From an uncultured Paracoccaceae bacterium (GTDB lineage: Bacteria > Pseudomonadota > Alphaproteobacteria > Rhodobacterales > Rhodobacteraceae), in assembly GCA_938049225.1 (NCBI GenBank), contig CALICM010000027.1, positions 1-63,846 on the forward strand: 63,846 nt of DNA. The letters are read 5' to 3'. The position numbers and the translations under genes were made by a program. The first letter of the stretch is position 1, and the number at the start of each line of letters is the position of its first letter. Below the pieces are notes generated by a model. It saw only the letters and a program-made list of their open reading frames with translations. It searched no databases and was not told the origin of the DNA. Positions 37,587 to 46,392 of the stretch are shown in pieces.

Positions 37587-38177
37587 ATGAATTTAATCGA
37601 AGTGACGTCGCCCGCGGCGGCGGCAATCCCCGTGCGCGCCTTTGCGGATCATTTGCGGTTGGGGTCGGGTTTTACAGACGACGGCAGCCAAGATGCGCTG
37701 CTTGAGGGATATCTGCGCGCAGCTATATCCGCCATTGAGGGGCGGATTGGCAAGGTGTTGCTGGCGCGAGAGTTCAGCTGGGAACTGACCCGTTGGTTCG
37801 CGCCGGATCGCCAGGGTCTGCCGGTGGCGCCGGTGTCGGAGATCACCCAGATGACGATGATCACCGCGTCGGGGGGTGAGAGCCGGGTAGACGCTGGGGC
37901 CTATCACCTGCGCGCGGATATGTTCCGGCCAGAGTTGGTGGCGGGGACGCTGCCGGTGATCCCTTGGAACGGCACGGTTCGGATCGGTTTTGTGGCCGGG
38001 TTTGGGCCAGACTGGGCAGATGTGCCCGCGGATTTGGCGCAAGCCGTGTTTTTACTGGCGGCGAGCAATTACGAAGCGCGCGCTGAAGGGCACGGGGCCA
38101 AGGGTACCATGCCGTTTGGCGTGTTGTCACTGATTGAGCGCTACAAGACCGTCCGTCTGTTGGGGGATATTCTGTGA
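37587..38177 (+). CDS. GTA head-tail adaptor (g6)
   Basis: A 196-aa head-tail connector component that binds the portal. It has an N-terminal helical domain (PVRAFADHLRLGSGFTDDGSQDALLEGYLRAAISAIEGRIGKVLLA) and a beta-rich middle (ITQMTMITASGG). A C-terminal helical stretch (DLAQAVFLLAASNYEAR...MPFGVLSLIERYKTVRL) matches gp6/phiE125 gp8-type adaptors. Its TGA overlaps the GTG of the next gene, giving tight translational coupling. Confidence 0.85.
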   Translation: MNLIEVTSPAAAAIPVRAFADHLRLGSGFTDDGSQDALLEGYLRAAISAIEGRIGKVLLAREFSWELTRWFAPDRQGLPVAPVSEITQMTMITASGGESRVDAGAYHLRADMFRPELVAGTLPVIPWNGTVRIGFVAGFGPDWADVPADLAQAVFLLAASNYEARAEGHGAKGTMPFGVLSLIERYKTVRLLGDIL

Positions 38178-38512
38178 GCTGGATCACGCTGAACCGAAGG
38201 CTGATGTTGGAGGAGCGCGTCGCCACACCTGATGGGATGGGCGGCCAGAGTGTTCTTTGGGCTGGCTTGGGAAGTTTGTGGGCTGAGATGACGCCTCGAA
38301 CTGGACGATCTGAAGTTATCTCGGGTCGCGAGGTTGCACGGCAGATCTGGCGGATTGTGGTTCGGGCGGCGCCGGTTGGCGCCCCGTCGCGCCCACGGGC
38401 GGACCAGCGGTTTCGCGAGGGAACGCGGATCTTCAACATTCAAAGCGTGGCCGAGTTGGATGGCGATGCCCGCTATCTCCTTTGCCTGGCGGAAGAGGGG
38501 TTGGCGGTATGA
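38174..38512 (+). CDS. GTA head closure/stopper protein (g7)
   Basis: A 112-aa small beta-barrel protein of the phage head-closure (gp16-like) type. LNRRLMLEERVATPDGMGGQ opens it, LWAEMTPRTGRSEVISGREVARQIWRIVVRAAP forms the core, and FREGTRIFNIQSVAELD the end. It starts at a GTG overlapping the g6 stop, and its own stop overlaps the g8 start (ATGA). It seals the connector after DNA packaging. Confidence 0.85.
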   Translation: MSWITLNRRLMLEERVATPDGMGGQSVLWAGLGSLWAEMTPRTGRSEVISGREVARQIWRIVVRAAPVGAPSRPRADQRFREGTRIFNIQSVAELDGDARYLLCLAEEGLAV

Positions 38513-38931
38513 CTTATGCGCTTTCAGAGGCGTTGCAGACCGCTGTTTACACGCGGCTGAGCCAGGATCCGGCACTGATGGACTTGGTCGGGCAGGATAT
38601 CTATGACGCGCCGCCACCCATGGCACCGGCCGAGGCACCGGCTTTGCATGTCACATTGGGTGAGGAGCGGGTGCAAGATGGCTCGACCAAAACCAGCGTC
38701 GGTGCCGTGCATGATTTCACGGTGACCGTCCATGCGCGAACGGAAGGATTTTCCCGGCCAAAGGCGGCGGCATCTGCGGTTTGCGAAGCCTTGTTAGCGG
38801 CGGATCTGTCGCTGAGCCGCGGGCATCTGGTGGATTTGAGGTTGCTGTTCGCGCGGGCGGATCGGGGCCGGGCGAACCAACCACGACGGGTTGAGATGCG
38901 CTTTCGCGCGGTGCTGGAAGACACAGTTTAA
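38509..38931 (+). CDS. GTA tail terminator (g8, DUF3168)
   Basis: A 140-aa protein of the DUF3168 family. SEALQTAVYTRLSQDPALMDLVG is the N-terminal helix pair, IYDAPPPMAPAEAPALHVTLGEE the strand region, and FTVTVHARTEGFSRPKAAASAVCEALL the conserved core. It caps the tail tube and joins it to the head. It is coupled to g7 by an ATGA overlap and followed by g9 after 19 bp. Confidence 0.85.
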   Translation: MTYALSEALQTAVYTRLSQDPALMDLVGQDIYDAPPPMAPAEAPALHVTLGEERVQDGSTKTSVGAVHDFTVTVHARTEGFSRPKAAASAVCEALLAADLSLSRGHLVDLRLLFARADRGRANQPRRVEMRFRAVLEDTV

Positions 38932-38950
38932 CTTATTTGGAGACGGGATA

Positions 38951-39364
38951 ATGGTGGCTCAGAAGGGCAAGGATCTGTTGATCAAGATCGACATGAACGG
39001 CTCGGGCAGTTTCGAGACCGTGGCGGGGCTGCGTGCCAGCCGGATCTCGTTCAATGCGCAGACGGTGGATATAACGAACCTGCAAAGCTCGGGCGGGTGG
39101 CGTGAGTTACTGGCAGGCACCGGGGTGAAATCGGCAGCTTTGTCGGGATCAGGTGTATTTCGCGACCAAGACACCGACGAGCGGGCGCGGCAGATCTTCT
39201 TTGATGGGGATATTCCGGTGTTTCAGGTGATCATACCAGATTTCGGCGTGGTCGAGGGGCCGTTTCAGATCACGGCGATCGAGTATTCTGGCAATCATGA
39301 TGGTGAAGCTGTTTATGAGATGGCCATGGCCTCGGCTGGGCAACTGTCGTTCTCGGCTGTCTGA
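38951..39364 (+). CDS. GTA major tail tube protein (g9, TP901-1 family)
   Basis: A 137-aa tube subunit. It begins MVAQKGKDLLIKIDMNGSGSF, then GLRASRISFNAQTVDITNLQSSGGWRELLAG, SGSGVFRDQDTDERARQIFFDGD and FQITAIEYSGNHDGEAVYEMAMASAGQLSF, all standard TP901-1-like tube features. The shine is GGAGACGGGATA before the ATG. The stop overlaps the next ATG (TGATG). Confidence 0.9.
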   Translation: MVAQKGKDLLIKIDMNGSGSFETVAGLRASRISFNAQTVDITNLQSSGGWRELLAGTGVKSAALSGSGVFRDQDTDERARQIFFDGDIPVFQVIIPDFGVVEGPFQITAIEYSGNHDGEAVYEMAMASAGQLSFSAV

Positions 39365-39669
39365 TGGTGAACCCCTATCGTGGCGAGGTGTCGCTGACGG
39401 TCGACGGTGAGGCGCGGGTTTTGCGTCTGAGCCTGGGGGCATTGGCCGAGCTGGAGCAGACCTTGGGTGTGGATAGCTTGGTCGGCCTGGTTGAGCGGTT
39501 TGAGACCGGGCGCTTCTCGGCCGCTGATCTGATTACCTTGCTGGCGGCGGGTTTGGGGATTGAGCGAGCGGTTTTGGCTGCGGCTGAAATTGACGGCGGT
39601 CCTATCGAGGCCGCACGTGTTGCCGCACAGCTTTTGAAACTCACTTTTCAAATGCCGGAGGGCGCGTGA
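39364..39669 (+). CDS. GTA tail assembly chaperone (g10)
   Basis: A 101-aa protein of the GTA gp10 family. RGEVSLTVDGEARVLRLSLGALAELEQTLGVDSLVGLVERFETGRFSAADLITLLAAGL shows the beta-hairpin followed by helices seen in tail chaperones. It coats the tape-measure protein during tail assembly. It starts within the g9 stop and overlaps g10.1 by a GTGA junction. No slippery sequence for a programmed frameshift is evident; the partner is a separate ORF. Confidence 0.85.
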   Translation: MVNPYRGEVSLTVDGEARVLRLSLGALAELEQTLGVDSLVGLVERFETGRFSAADLITLLAAGLGIERAVLAAAEIDGGPIEAARVAAQLLKLTFQMPEGA

Positions 39670-39878
39670 TCCGGATTCAGTGGCCCGCGCTGCTGCGCTT
39701 TGGATTGGTCGAATTGCATTTGGCGCCCGACGTTTTTTGGCAACTGACCCCGGCTGAGTTGATGGTGATGGCAGGGCAGGCGCCAGGCGGGGCGGGGATG
39801 TCACGCGCGGGTCTTGATGCGCTGATCGCGAAATTCCCGGACCTTGAAAGTAAGGACACTTCAAATGGCGGATCTTGA
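39666..39878 (+). CDS. GTA second tail assembly chaperone (g10.1)
   Basis: A 70-aa protein with a GTG start overlapping the g10 stop. IQWPALLRFGLVELHLAPDVFWQLTPAELMVMAG is the conserved core of the small phage chaperones that pair with gp10; the LxPxxFWxLTPxEL pattern is diagnostic. Its 3' end overlaps the tape-measure gene start by 14 bp. Confidence 0.85.
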   Translation: MIRIQWPALLRFGLVELHLAPDVFWQLTPAELMVMAGQAPGGAGMSRAGLDALIAKFPDLESKDTSNGGS

Positions 39879-40512
39879 AGACGAGTTGGGGCGACTCAAC
39901 CAGACGATTGACGGGCTTGAGACCTCGATTGCCGGTGCGGAAGCTATGACGACGGCATTCCGGGGCGAGATGGAAGATGTCAAATCCTCGATGCGGGTGG
40001 CGAGCCGGGATGCGGGCACATTGTCGCGCAGCCTGGGGACCAGCCTGAAGGGGGCGATGGGAGATTTGATCCTGGACGGGGCGCGCCTGTCGGATGTTTT
40101 GAGTAGTATCGGACGCAGTGTCAGCAGTTCCATATTTGGCGCGGCGGTTGGGCCGATCAGCGATGCTTTGGCTGGCGGTTTGACAGGGCTGTTTGGCGGT
40201 GCCTTTGCCGACGGTGGGGCGTTTTCGTCCGGCCGGGTCCGGGCCTTTGCGCAAGGTGGGATTGTCAGTGGGCCGACGACCTTTCCGATGCGGGGTGGGA
40301 CGACAGGGCTGATGGGCGAGGCCGGGCCTGAGGCGATTGTGCCGCTGGCGCGCGGGGCGGATGGTCGGTTGGGTGTGCGCAGCGCGGGTGGCGGTGCGGT
40401 GAATGTGACCATGAACATCAGCACGCCGGACGCCGCCAGTTTCGGCCGATCCCGCGCGCAGATCGCGGCGCAGATGAGCCGGGCCTTGGGCCAAGCGCGG
40501 CGGAACCAATAG
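39865..40512 (+). CDS. GTA tail tape-measure protein (g11)
   Basis: A 215-aa short tape measure, in keeping with the short tail of GTA particles. The N-terminal 60 residues are a predicted coiled coil (ELGRLNQTIDGLETSIAGAEAMTTAFRGEMEDVK). A Gly/Ala-rich hydrophobic middle (LSSIGRSVSSSIFGAAVGPISDALAGGLTGLFGG) and a C-terminal block FADGGAFSSGRV...GLMGEAGPEAIVPLARGADGRLGV follow; the last is the standard tape-measure ending. Confidence 0.88.
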   Translation: MADLEDELGRLNQTIDGLETSIAGAEAMTTAFRGEMEDVKSSMRVASRDAGTLSRSLGTSLKGAMGDLILDGARLSDVLSSIGRSVSSSIFGAAVGPISDALAGGLTGLFGGAFADGGAFSSGRVRAFAQGGIVSGPTTFPMRGGTTGLMGEAGPEAIVPLARGADGRLGVRSAGGGAVNVTMNISTPDAASFGRSRAQIAAQMSRALGQARRNQ

Positions 40513-40521
40513 GGGATTTCG

Positions 40522-41154
40522 ATGAGTTTTCATGACGTAAGATTTCCAACCTCGCTGTCCTTTGGGTCGGTGGGTGGGCCGGAGCGGCGGACCGAGATTG
40601 TGACTTTGTCCAATGGCGCCGAGGAACGTTCGACCCCTTGGGCGCATTCGCGGCGCCATTTCGATGCGGGGTTTGGCATGCGGTCGCTGAATGATTTGGA
40701 TACTTTAGTGGCGTTCTTTGAGGCGCGGTCTGGGCAGTTGTATGGGTTTCGATGGAAGGATTGGGCCGATTTCAAGTCGTGTCTGCCGTCGGACGAGCCG
40801 GAGGCGCGCGATCAGCGGATCGGGCGCGGCGACGGCGAACGGACCGAGTTTCAGTTGACCAAAAGGTATCGATCGGGCGGGGAGACCTATCGCAGGCCGA
40901 TCCGCAAGCCGGTTGAGGGCACGGTTTTGGTTGCGGTGGGCGGTGATTTGCGGCTGGAGGGGTCGGATTATGAGCTGGACCACACGACCGGGTTGGTGAC
41001 CTTTGACATGCCCCCGCCCGAGGACGCGCGTGTGACCGCGGGATTTGAGTTCGATGTGCCGGTCCGGTTCGATACGGATCGGATCGAGACGAGCGTTGCC
41101 AGTTTCTCGGCCGGTGAGGTGCCTTCGATCCCGGTGATCGAGGTGCGGGTATGA
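40522..41154 (+). CDS. GTA distal tail protein (g12, DUF2460)
   Basis: A 210-aa baseplate hexamer subunit of the TIGR02217/DUF2460 family. FPTSLSFGSVGGPERRTEIVTLSNGAEERSTPWAHSRRHFDAGFGMRSLNDLD opens it, followed by FFEARSGQLYGFRWKDWADFKSC. A beta-rich repeat (GETYRRPIRKPVEGTV) and PVRFDTDRIETSVASFSAGEVPSIPVIEVRV close it. It overlaps g13 by 4 bp (ATGA). Confidence 0.92.
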   Translation: MSFHDVRFPTSLSFGSVGGPERRTEIVTLSNGAEERSTPWAHSRRHFDAGFGMRSLNDLDTLVAFFEARSGQLYGFRWKDWADFKSCLPSDEPEARDQRIGRGDGERTEFQLTKRYRSGGETYRRPIRKPVEGTVLVAVGGDLRLEGSDYELDHTTGLVTFDMPPPEDARVTAGFEFDVPVRFDTDRIETSVASFSAGEVPSIPVIEVRV

Positions 41155-42056
41155 GCGGCGCTGGTGCGTTGAAGGCACGACTGCAAAACGGTGCGAACAG
41201 CCTGGCGCGATGCTGGGAACTGACTCGCGGTGACGGCGTGCGTTTGGGCTTCACGGATCACGATTGTGATCTGACGTTTGACGGGTTGGTGTTCGAGGCC
41301 AGTGCGGGGCTGAGTGCGGGTGCCGTGGAACGCTCGACCGGGTTGAGCGTGGACAATGCGCAGGCGGTTGGGGCTTTGCGGTCGGATCGAGTGAGCGAGA
41401 CGGATATCCTGGCGGGGCGGTTCGATGGTGCGCGGATCAAGCAATGGTTGGTCGACTGGACAGACCCTGACGCGCGCGTGGTGTTGTTTGACGGAACGAT
41501 TGGCGAGGTCCGCAGCGGGGCTGGGGCTTTTGAGGCAGAGCTGCGCGGGTTGTCGGAAGCGCTTAATGTGCCACTGGGGCGTGCGTATTTGAAGACGTGT
41601 GATCGGGACCTGGGGGATACAAAATGCGGGGTGGATATCACCGCCCCGGTGTTCACTGCCGATGGTGCTGTGGAGTTGATTGAAGGGCGGGTGCGGTATC
41701 GTTGGACCCCTGCGGCAAATTACGAACCTGGTTGGTTCGAGGGGGGGGCGTTTGAGTGGCTGAGTGGGGACAACGAAGGGCTGCGTGCGCGCGTGCGCGC
41801 GGACCAAGTTGTAGATGGCGATCGGTGGATCACGCTATGGTCCGAGGCGCGTCTGTCGGTCCGCGCAGGTGATGTGTTTCGGGTCGTGGCGGGCTGTGAC
41901 AAGCGTGTTGAGACCTGCCGTGCTAAGTTTGACAACGTTCTGAATTTCCGTGGCTTTCCGCATATGCCGGGCGAGGATTGGGTCGTAGCCTATCCGCGTA
42001 GTGGGGATGTGCATGATGGCGGCGCGAATTATTGGGAAGAACTGCGCGATGCATGA
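41151..42056 (+). CDS. GTA tail hub protein (g13, DUF2163)
   Basis: A 301-aa protein of the TIGR02218/DUF2163 family. Early blocks LARCWELTRGDGVRLGFTDHDCDLTF and STGLSVDNAQAVGALRSDRVSETDILAGRFDGA match. The central CDRDLGDTKCGVDI has the cysteines that bind an iron-sulfur cluster in RcGTA, and CDKRVETCRAKFDNVLNFRGFPHMPGEDW comes at the end. Together four to five Cys lie in the C-terminal half. The 3' end overlaps g14 by 8 bp. Confidence 0.92.
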   Translation: MSGAGALKARLQNGANSLARCWELTRGDGVRLGFTDHDCDLTFDGLVFEASAGLSAGAVERSTGLSVDNAQAVGALRSDRVSETDILAGRFDGARIKQWLVDWTDPDARVVLFDGTIGEVRSGAGAFEAELRGLSEALNVPLGRAYLKTCDRDLGDTKCGVDITAPVFTADGAVELIEGRVRYRWTPAANYEPGWFEGGAFEWLSGDNEGLRARVRADQVVDGDRWITLWSEARLSVRAGDVFRVVAGCDKRVETCRAKFDNVLNFRGFPHMPGEDWVVAYPRSGDVHDGGANYWEELRDA

Positions 42057-42462
42057 TGTCGTGGCAGAAGCGCGTCGGTGGATCGGGACGCCGTATCGTC
42101 ACCAGGCGAGCGTGCGGGGGGTCGGGTGCGATTGCTTGGGTTTTGTGCGGGGCGTGTGGCGTGCGCGCTATGGATCCGAGCCCGAGGACGTCCCGGCCTA
42201 TACGCCTGATTGGTCCGAACCGGAGGGGCTTGAGCGGATGTTGGAGGGTGCTGGGCGGCATTTAATCCCCGCGCCCAATCGCCCGGTGCAGGCTGGCGAT
42301 GTCTTGGTGTTTCGCATGCGGGCGCGCAGTGTGGCCAAACATATCGGCATCGCGACGGGGCCGGATGGGTTCATCCATGCCTATAGCGGAAAAGGGGTTG
42401 TCGCCTCGCCGCTTAGCAGCGCTTGGGCTGCGCATATCGCGGGTGTCTTCCGCTTTCCCTGA
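42049..42462 (+). CDS. GTA tail peptidase (g14, NlpC/P60)
   Basis: A 137-aa cysteine peptidase expected to cut recipient peptidoglycan during DNA entry. EARRWIGTPYRHQASVRGVGCDCLGFVRGVW carries the catalytic Cys29. VAKHIGIATGPDGFIHAYSGKGVV carries His98. The start ATG 42049 lies within the g13 3' end. Both catalytic residues are present, so the enzyme is likely active. Confidence 0.92.
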   Translation: MHDVVAEARRWIGTPYRHQASVRGVGCDCLGFVRGVWRARYGSEPEDVPAYTPDWSEPEGLERMLEGAGRHLIPAPNRPVQAGDVLVFRMRARSVAKHIGIATGPDGFIHAYSGKGVVASPLSSAWAAHIAGVFRFP

Positions 42463-42477
42463 CAGGAGGTCAGTTGC

Positions 42478-45400
42478 ATGGCTACGTTGGTTTTAGCTGC
42501 CGCTGGCGGCGCTGTTGGGCTGTCGGTGGGCGGCGGTATTCTGGGTGTCTCGTCGGTTGTGATCGGGCAGGCAGTGGGCGCCACGGTTGGGGCGCTGTTG
42601 GACCAAAAGCTGTTGGGGTCGGGCTCGTCAGCCGTTGAGGTTGGGCGGCGAGATCGGTTTCGTGTTACCGGCGCGACCGAGGGTGCGCCGATCCCACGGG
42701 TTTTTGGACAGATGCGTATGGGTGGACAGATCTTGTGGTCCAGCCGGTTTCTTGAGGATGTAACGACGACCCGGGCGGGTGGTAAGGGAACCTCGGGCCC
42801 CAAACAAAAAGAGTATAGCTATAGTGTCAGTGTCGCGATTGCCGTCGGTGAGGGGGTGATCACCCGTATTGGTCGGATTTGGGCGGATGGGCAGGTGGTC
42901 GACCGTTCGCAACTGAACATGCGACTTTACAAGGGCGACGAAACGCAGTTGCCGGATGCGCTGATCGCGGCAAGCCTGCCGGAGGGCGAAGCGCCAGCCT
43001 ATCGTGGGATCGCTTATGTGGTGATCGAGGATCTGGACCTGGGCGCCTATGGCAACCGGATACCGCAGTTTTCGTTCGAGGTGATGCGCCGGGGGCTGGA
43101 CGGGCCTGCGGACCCTGTGGATGGGATCAAGGCCGTGGCTCTGGTGCCTGGCACGGGCGAGTACTCTTTGGCGACGCAGCCGGTCAGCTTCGAGATTGAC
43201 AAGGGGGTCAGCAAGATCGCCAACGTCAACAATGATGAGGGGCGGCCCGATGCGCTGGTCGCGATCGACAACCTTGTGGACGAGGTGCCGAAGTGTAAGG
43301 CCACCTCGCTCATTGTGAGTTGGTTTGGAACAGACCTGCGCTGCGGTGTTTGTGACATTCTGCCCAAGGTTGAACAGGTGGAACGAGACGGAGCCGAGAT
43401 GCCCTGGGTTGTAGCTGCACAGACGCGCGAGGGCGCGTCGGTTGTCAGCTATGTCGATGGGCGGCCTGGCTTTGGCGGTACGCCCGCTGATGCCTCGGTG
43501 GTGGAGGGAATTGGCGCGTTACGTGATGCTGGGCAGGCGGTGATGTTCTATCCGTTTATCCTGATGGATATTCGGGCTGGCAATGGGCTGACGGACCCTT
43601 GGACGGGCGCTGCGGATCAACCGCCCGTCCCTTGGCGGGGTCGGATCACCCTGTCTGCAGCACCTGGGCAGGCAGGCTCGCCCGACAAGGAAGCCGCGGC
43701 GGCGGTTGAGGTGGCGGCGTTCTTTGGGACGGCGCAGGTGTCGGATTTCACGATTTCGGGGACCGACGTGAACTATAGCGGCCCGGCGGAGTGGTCGTAT
43801 CGGCGGTTCATTCTGCATTACGCGCATTTATGCGCGGCGGCCGGGGGGGTGGACTCGTTTTGCATTGGGTCCGAGCTGCGCAGCTTGACCCAAATCCGAG
43901 ATGGGCAGGATAGCTTTCCGGTGGTTGCGGCCTTGCGGACCCTGGCGGCTGAGGTCCGGGGCATTTTGGGGCCGGATGCCAAGATCGGCTATGCGGCCGA
44001 TTGGTCCGAGTATTTTGGGTATCAGCCAGGCGATGGGTCGGGTGATGTCTATTATCACCTGGATCCTTTGTGGGCAGATGATGCGATCGACTTTGTGGGC
44101 ATTGACAACTACATGCCGCTGTCCGATTGGCGGGATGAGGCGGGGCATGCGGATGCTGGCGCTGGGTCGATTTACGACCTGGGGTACCTGAAAGGAAACG
44201 TTCAGGGCGGCGAAGGCTACGATTGGTTTTATGCGAGCGCCGAGGCGCGCGAAGCGCAGATCCGCACGCCGATTGCGGATGGCGCCTATGAGATGCCCTG
44301 GGTGTACCGGTATAAGGACATTCAGAATTGGTGGTCGCGGGCGCATTTCAATCGGTCCGGAGGAGTGCTGAACCCAGAGCAGACCGATTGGATCCCTGAG
44401 AGCAAACCGATTTGGTTTACCGAACTTGGCTGTCCTGCGGTCGACAAGGGTACCAATCAGCCCAATGTTTTTTTGGATCCGCAGAGCTCTGAGAACAACC
44501 TGCCGTATTTCAGTGACGGCGGGCAGGACCGTTTCATTCAGCGCCGGTACCTGCAGGCGATGCAAAGCTATTGGGGGGCGTCTGGGAACAACCCGAAATC
44601 GCGGAAGTATGATGGGCGCATGATCAACATGGATCGTGCATTTGTTTGGGCCTGGGACGCACGGCCCTGGCCGGATTATCCGCAGAAACTGACCGTTTGG
44701 GCGGATGGGCCGAACCATGCGCGCGGGCATTGGATCTCGGGGCGGACGCAACTGGTCGAGCTGTCACAGGTCGTGACCGAGATTTGCGCGCGGGCTGGGC
44801 TGGGCGCTGTGGATGCGGAGGCGTTGCATGGTGTTTTACAGGGCTACGAGATTGGTGGGGTCGAGACGGCGCGGGAAAGCCTTCAACCTTTGATGCTGTC
44901 TTATGGGTTTGATGCGTTTGAGCGAGAAGGCAAGATCACGTTTCGCAACCGTGTTGGTGTCGCTGATCGGGTTTTGGACCCGGATGGTTTGGTTTTGCCG
45001 ACTGAAAACGCACCACGTTATGAGGTCTCGCGTTTGCCGGAGGCTGAGGTGCCTGCAAGGGTGCGGTTGGAATTTATCCACCCGCATAAGGATTATCAAA
45101 CCGTCACGGCCGAGGCGCAGATGCCCGGTGCGGAGGCCTTGTTCTCGGCCGGGTCGGCTTTGCCGGTGGCCCTGTCACAGGCCGAGGGTACGGCGATCGC
45201 GGCACGCTGGTTAGCAGAGACGCAGGTGGGTCGGGACCGCATCGTCTTTGCGTTGGGCTGGTCGGACTTAGACCTGGGTCCCGGTGATGTGATCGAGCTG
45301 CCGATTGGGGGGCAGGCGCAGACCTTCCGCATTGATCGCGTGGAAGAAGCCGAAGTGCGTCAGATCGAGGCAGTGCGCGTTGAGGCGGATCACTATCGGC

Positions 45401-46392
45401 CTGTTCCCCTGGTGCCTGAGTTGGTGATCGGGCGCGGTGGTGCGTCGCTGTCTGCCGCGGGCAAACCCTATGTCGCCTTTATGAATTTGCCCCTGCTGAC
45501 TGGGGAAGAGGCGCCAGCAGCCCCGTGGATCGCCGCATCGCATGTACCTTGGGGCGGGCAGATGGCGGTGTTTGTGGGCGCCGAGGATTACGATTATCGC
45601 CGTGTGGCCGACATCACACGGAACAGTATTGTTGGGACGACGCTGACGCCTTTGGCACGGGCAACAGGCGGCCGCTGGGCTGAACAGGAACTTGAGGTAC
45701 AGATCCCCTACGGGCAGCTTCAAAGCCGCGAGGCGGTGGATGTGTTGAACGGGGCAAATGTCGCGGCGTTGCGCGCTGCGAACGGCCTGGATTGGGAGGT
45801 GTTTCAATTCCGCGATGCGGTTCTGTTTGCGGTCGGCCAGTACCGATTGAAGGGACTGCTGCGGGGGCAGGCGGGCACCGAGGCTCTGATACCGGATCTG
45901 TATCAAGCGAGCGCGGATTTCGTGCTGTTGGATGGGGCCGCTGTTCAGACATCGCAATCCGTGGACGCCTTGGGGCTGGAGCGGCATTACCGCGTGGGTC
46001 CTGCGGATCGGAGTTACGATGACCCGCGTTATACACATCTGCTGGCCACGCCGGGTGGGGCCGGTTTGCGTCCCTATGCGCCGGCGCATCTGCGAGGGCA
46101 GCGCGGGGCAGGTGGTGCAATTGATCTGAGTTGGATCCGGCGCACGCGCATTGGCGGTGATAGCTGGGCGACGGCAGATGTGCCGCTGAATGAGCAATCC
46201 GAGGCCTATGAAGTGGCGATCATGCAGGGGGAGACGGTGCTGCGGCGCGTCACGGTGGGCGCGCCCGCATTCAGCTACACAGCTGCCATGCAAGCGCAGG
46301 ATGGTGCGCAGGGCACGCTGACATTCGCGGTGGCGCAAATCTCGAACATCATTGGCCTAGGCTCTGAAGCAAGGATTTTATTCAATGACTGA
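42478..46392 (+). CDS. GTA megatron/baseplate protein (g15, TIM-barrel domain)
   Basis: The largest GTA protein, 1304 aa. The N-terminus is hydrophobic and Gly-rich (MATLVLAAAGGAVGLSVGGG). A host-specificity-like region with GAPIPRVFGQMRMGGQILWS and ISFE-type repeats follows. At about 430-740 lies the GTA TIM-barrel-like domain (YRRFILHYAHLCAAAGGVDSFCIGSELRSL, VGIDNYMPLSDW, WFTELGCPAVDKG). The phage tail module comes next (ISGRTQLVELSQVVTEICARAGL, then VARVRLEFIHPHKDYQ-like strands), with a C-terminal receptor-type region. It is full length and in frame throughout. It is 15 bp after g14. Confidence 0.95.
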   Translation: MATLVLAAAGGAVGLSVGGGILGVSSVVIGQAVGATVGALLDQKLLGSGSSAVEVGRRDRFRVTGATEGAPIPRVFGQMRMGGQILWSSRFLEDVTTTRAGGKGTSGPKQKEYSYSVSVAIAVGEGVITRIGRIWADGQVVDRSQLNMRLYKGDETQLPDALIAASLPEGEAPAYRGIAYVVIEDLDLGAYGNRIPQFSFEVMRRGLDGPADPVDGIKAVALVPGTGEYSLATQPVSFEIDKGVSKIANVNNDEGRPDALVAIDNLVDEVPKCKATSLIVSWFGTDLRCGVCDILPKVEQVERDGAEMPWVVAAQTREGASVVSYVDGRPGFGGTPADASVVEGIGALRDAGQAVMFYPFILMDIRAGNGLTDPWTGAADQPPVPWRGRITLSAAPGQAGSPDKEAAAAVEVAAFFGTAQVSDFTISGTDVNYSGPAEWSYRRFILHYAHLCAAAGGVDSFCIGSELRSLTQIRDGQDSFPVVAALRTLAAEVRGILGPDAKIGYAADWSEYFGYQPGDGSGDVYYHLDPLWADDAIDFVGIDNYMPLSDWRDEAGHADAGAGSIYDLGYLKGNVQGGEGYDWFYASAEAREAQIRTPIADGAYEMPWVYRYKDIQNWWSRAHFNRSGGVLNPEQTDWIPESKPIWFTELGCPAVDKGTNQPNVFLDPQSSENNLPYFSDGGQDRFIQRRYLQAMQSYWGASGNNPKSRKYDGRMINMDRAFVWAWDARPWPDYPQKLTVWADGPNHARGHWISGRTQLVELSQVVTEICARAGLGAVDAEALHGVLQGYEIGGVETARESLQPLMLSYGFDAFEREGKITFRNRVGVADRVLDPDGLVLPTENAPRYEVSRLPEAEVPARVRLEFIHPHKDYQTVTAEAQMPGAEALFSAGSALPVALSQAEGTAIAARWLAETQVGRDRIVFALGWSDLDLGPGDVIELPIGGQAQTFRIDRVEEAEVRQIEAVRVEADHYRPVPLVPELVIGRGGASLSAAGKPYVAFMNLPLLTGEEAPAAPWIAASHVPWGGQMAVFVGAEDYDYRRVADITRNSIVGTTLTPLARATGGRWAEQELEVQIPYGQLQSREAVDVLNGANVAALRAANGLDWEVFQFRDAVLFAVGQYRLKGLLRGQAGTEALIPDLYQASADFVLLDGAAVQTSQSVDALGLERHYRVGPADRSYDDPRYTHLLATPGGAGLRPYAPAHLRGQRGAGGAIDLSWIRRTRIGGDSWATADVPLNEQSEAYEVAIMQGETVLRRVTVGAPAFSYTAAMQAQDGAQGTLTFAVAQISNIIGLGSEARILFND

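Noticed and set aside
39364-39878. Programmed frameshift between GTA tail chaperones g10 and g10.1
   Set aside because: The second ORF has its own GTG start overlapping the first stop, and no slippery heptamer was seen.
39313-40659. 448-codon antisense frame opposite GTA g10-g11
   Set aside because: Pro/Arg/His-rich shadow of several well-supported GTA genes.
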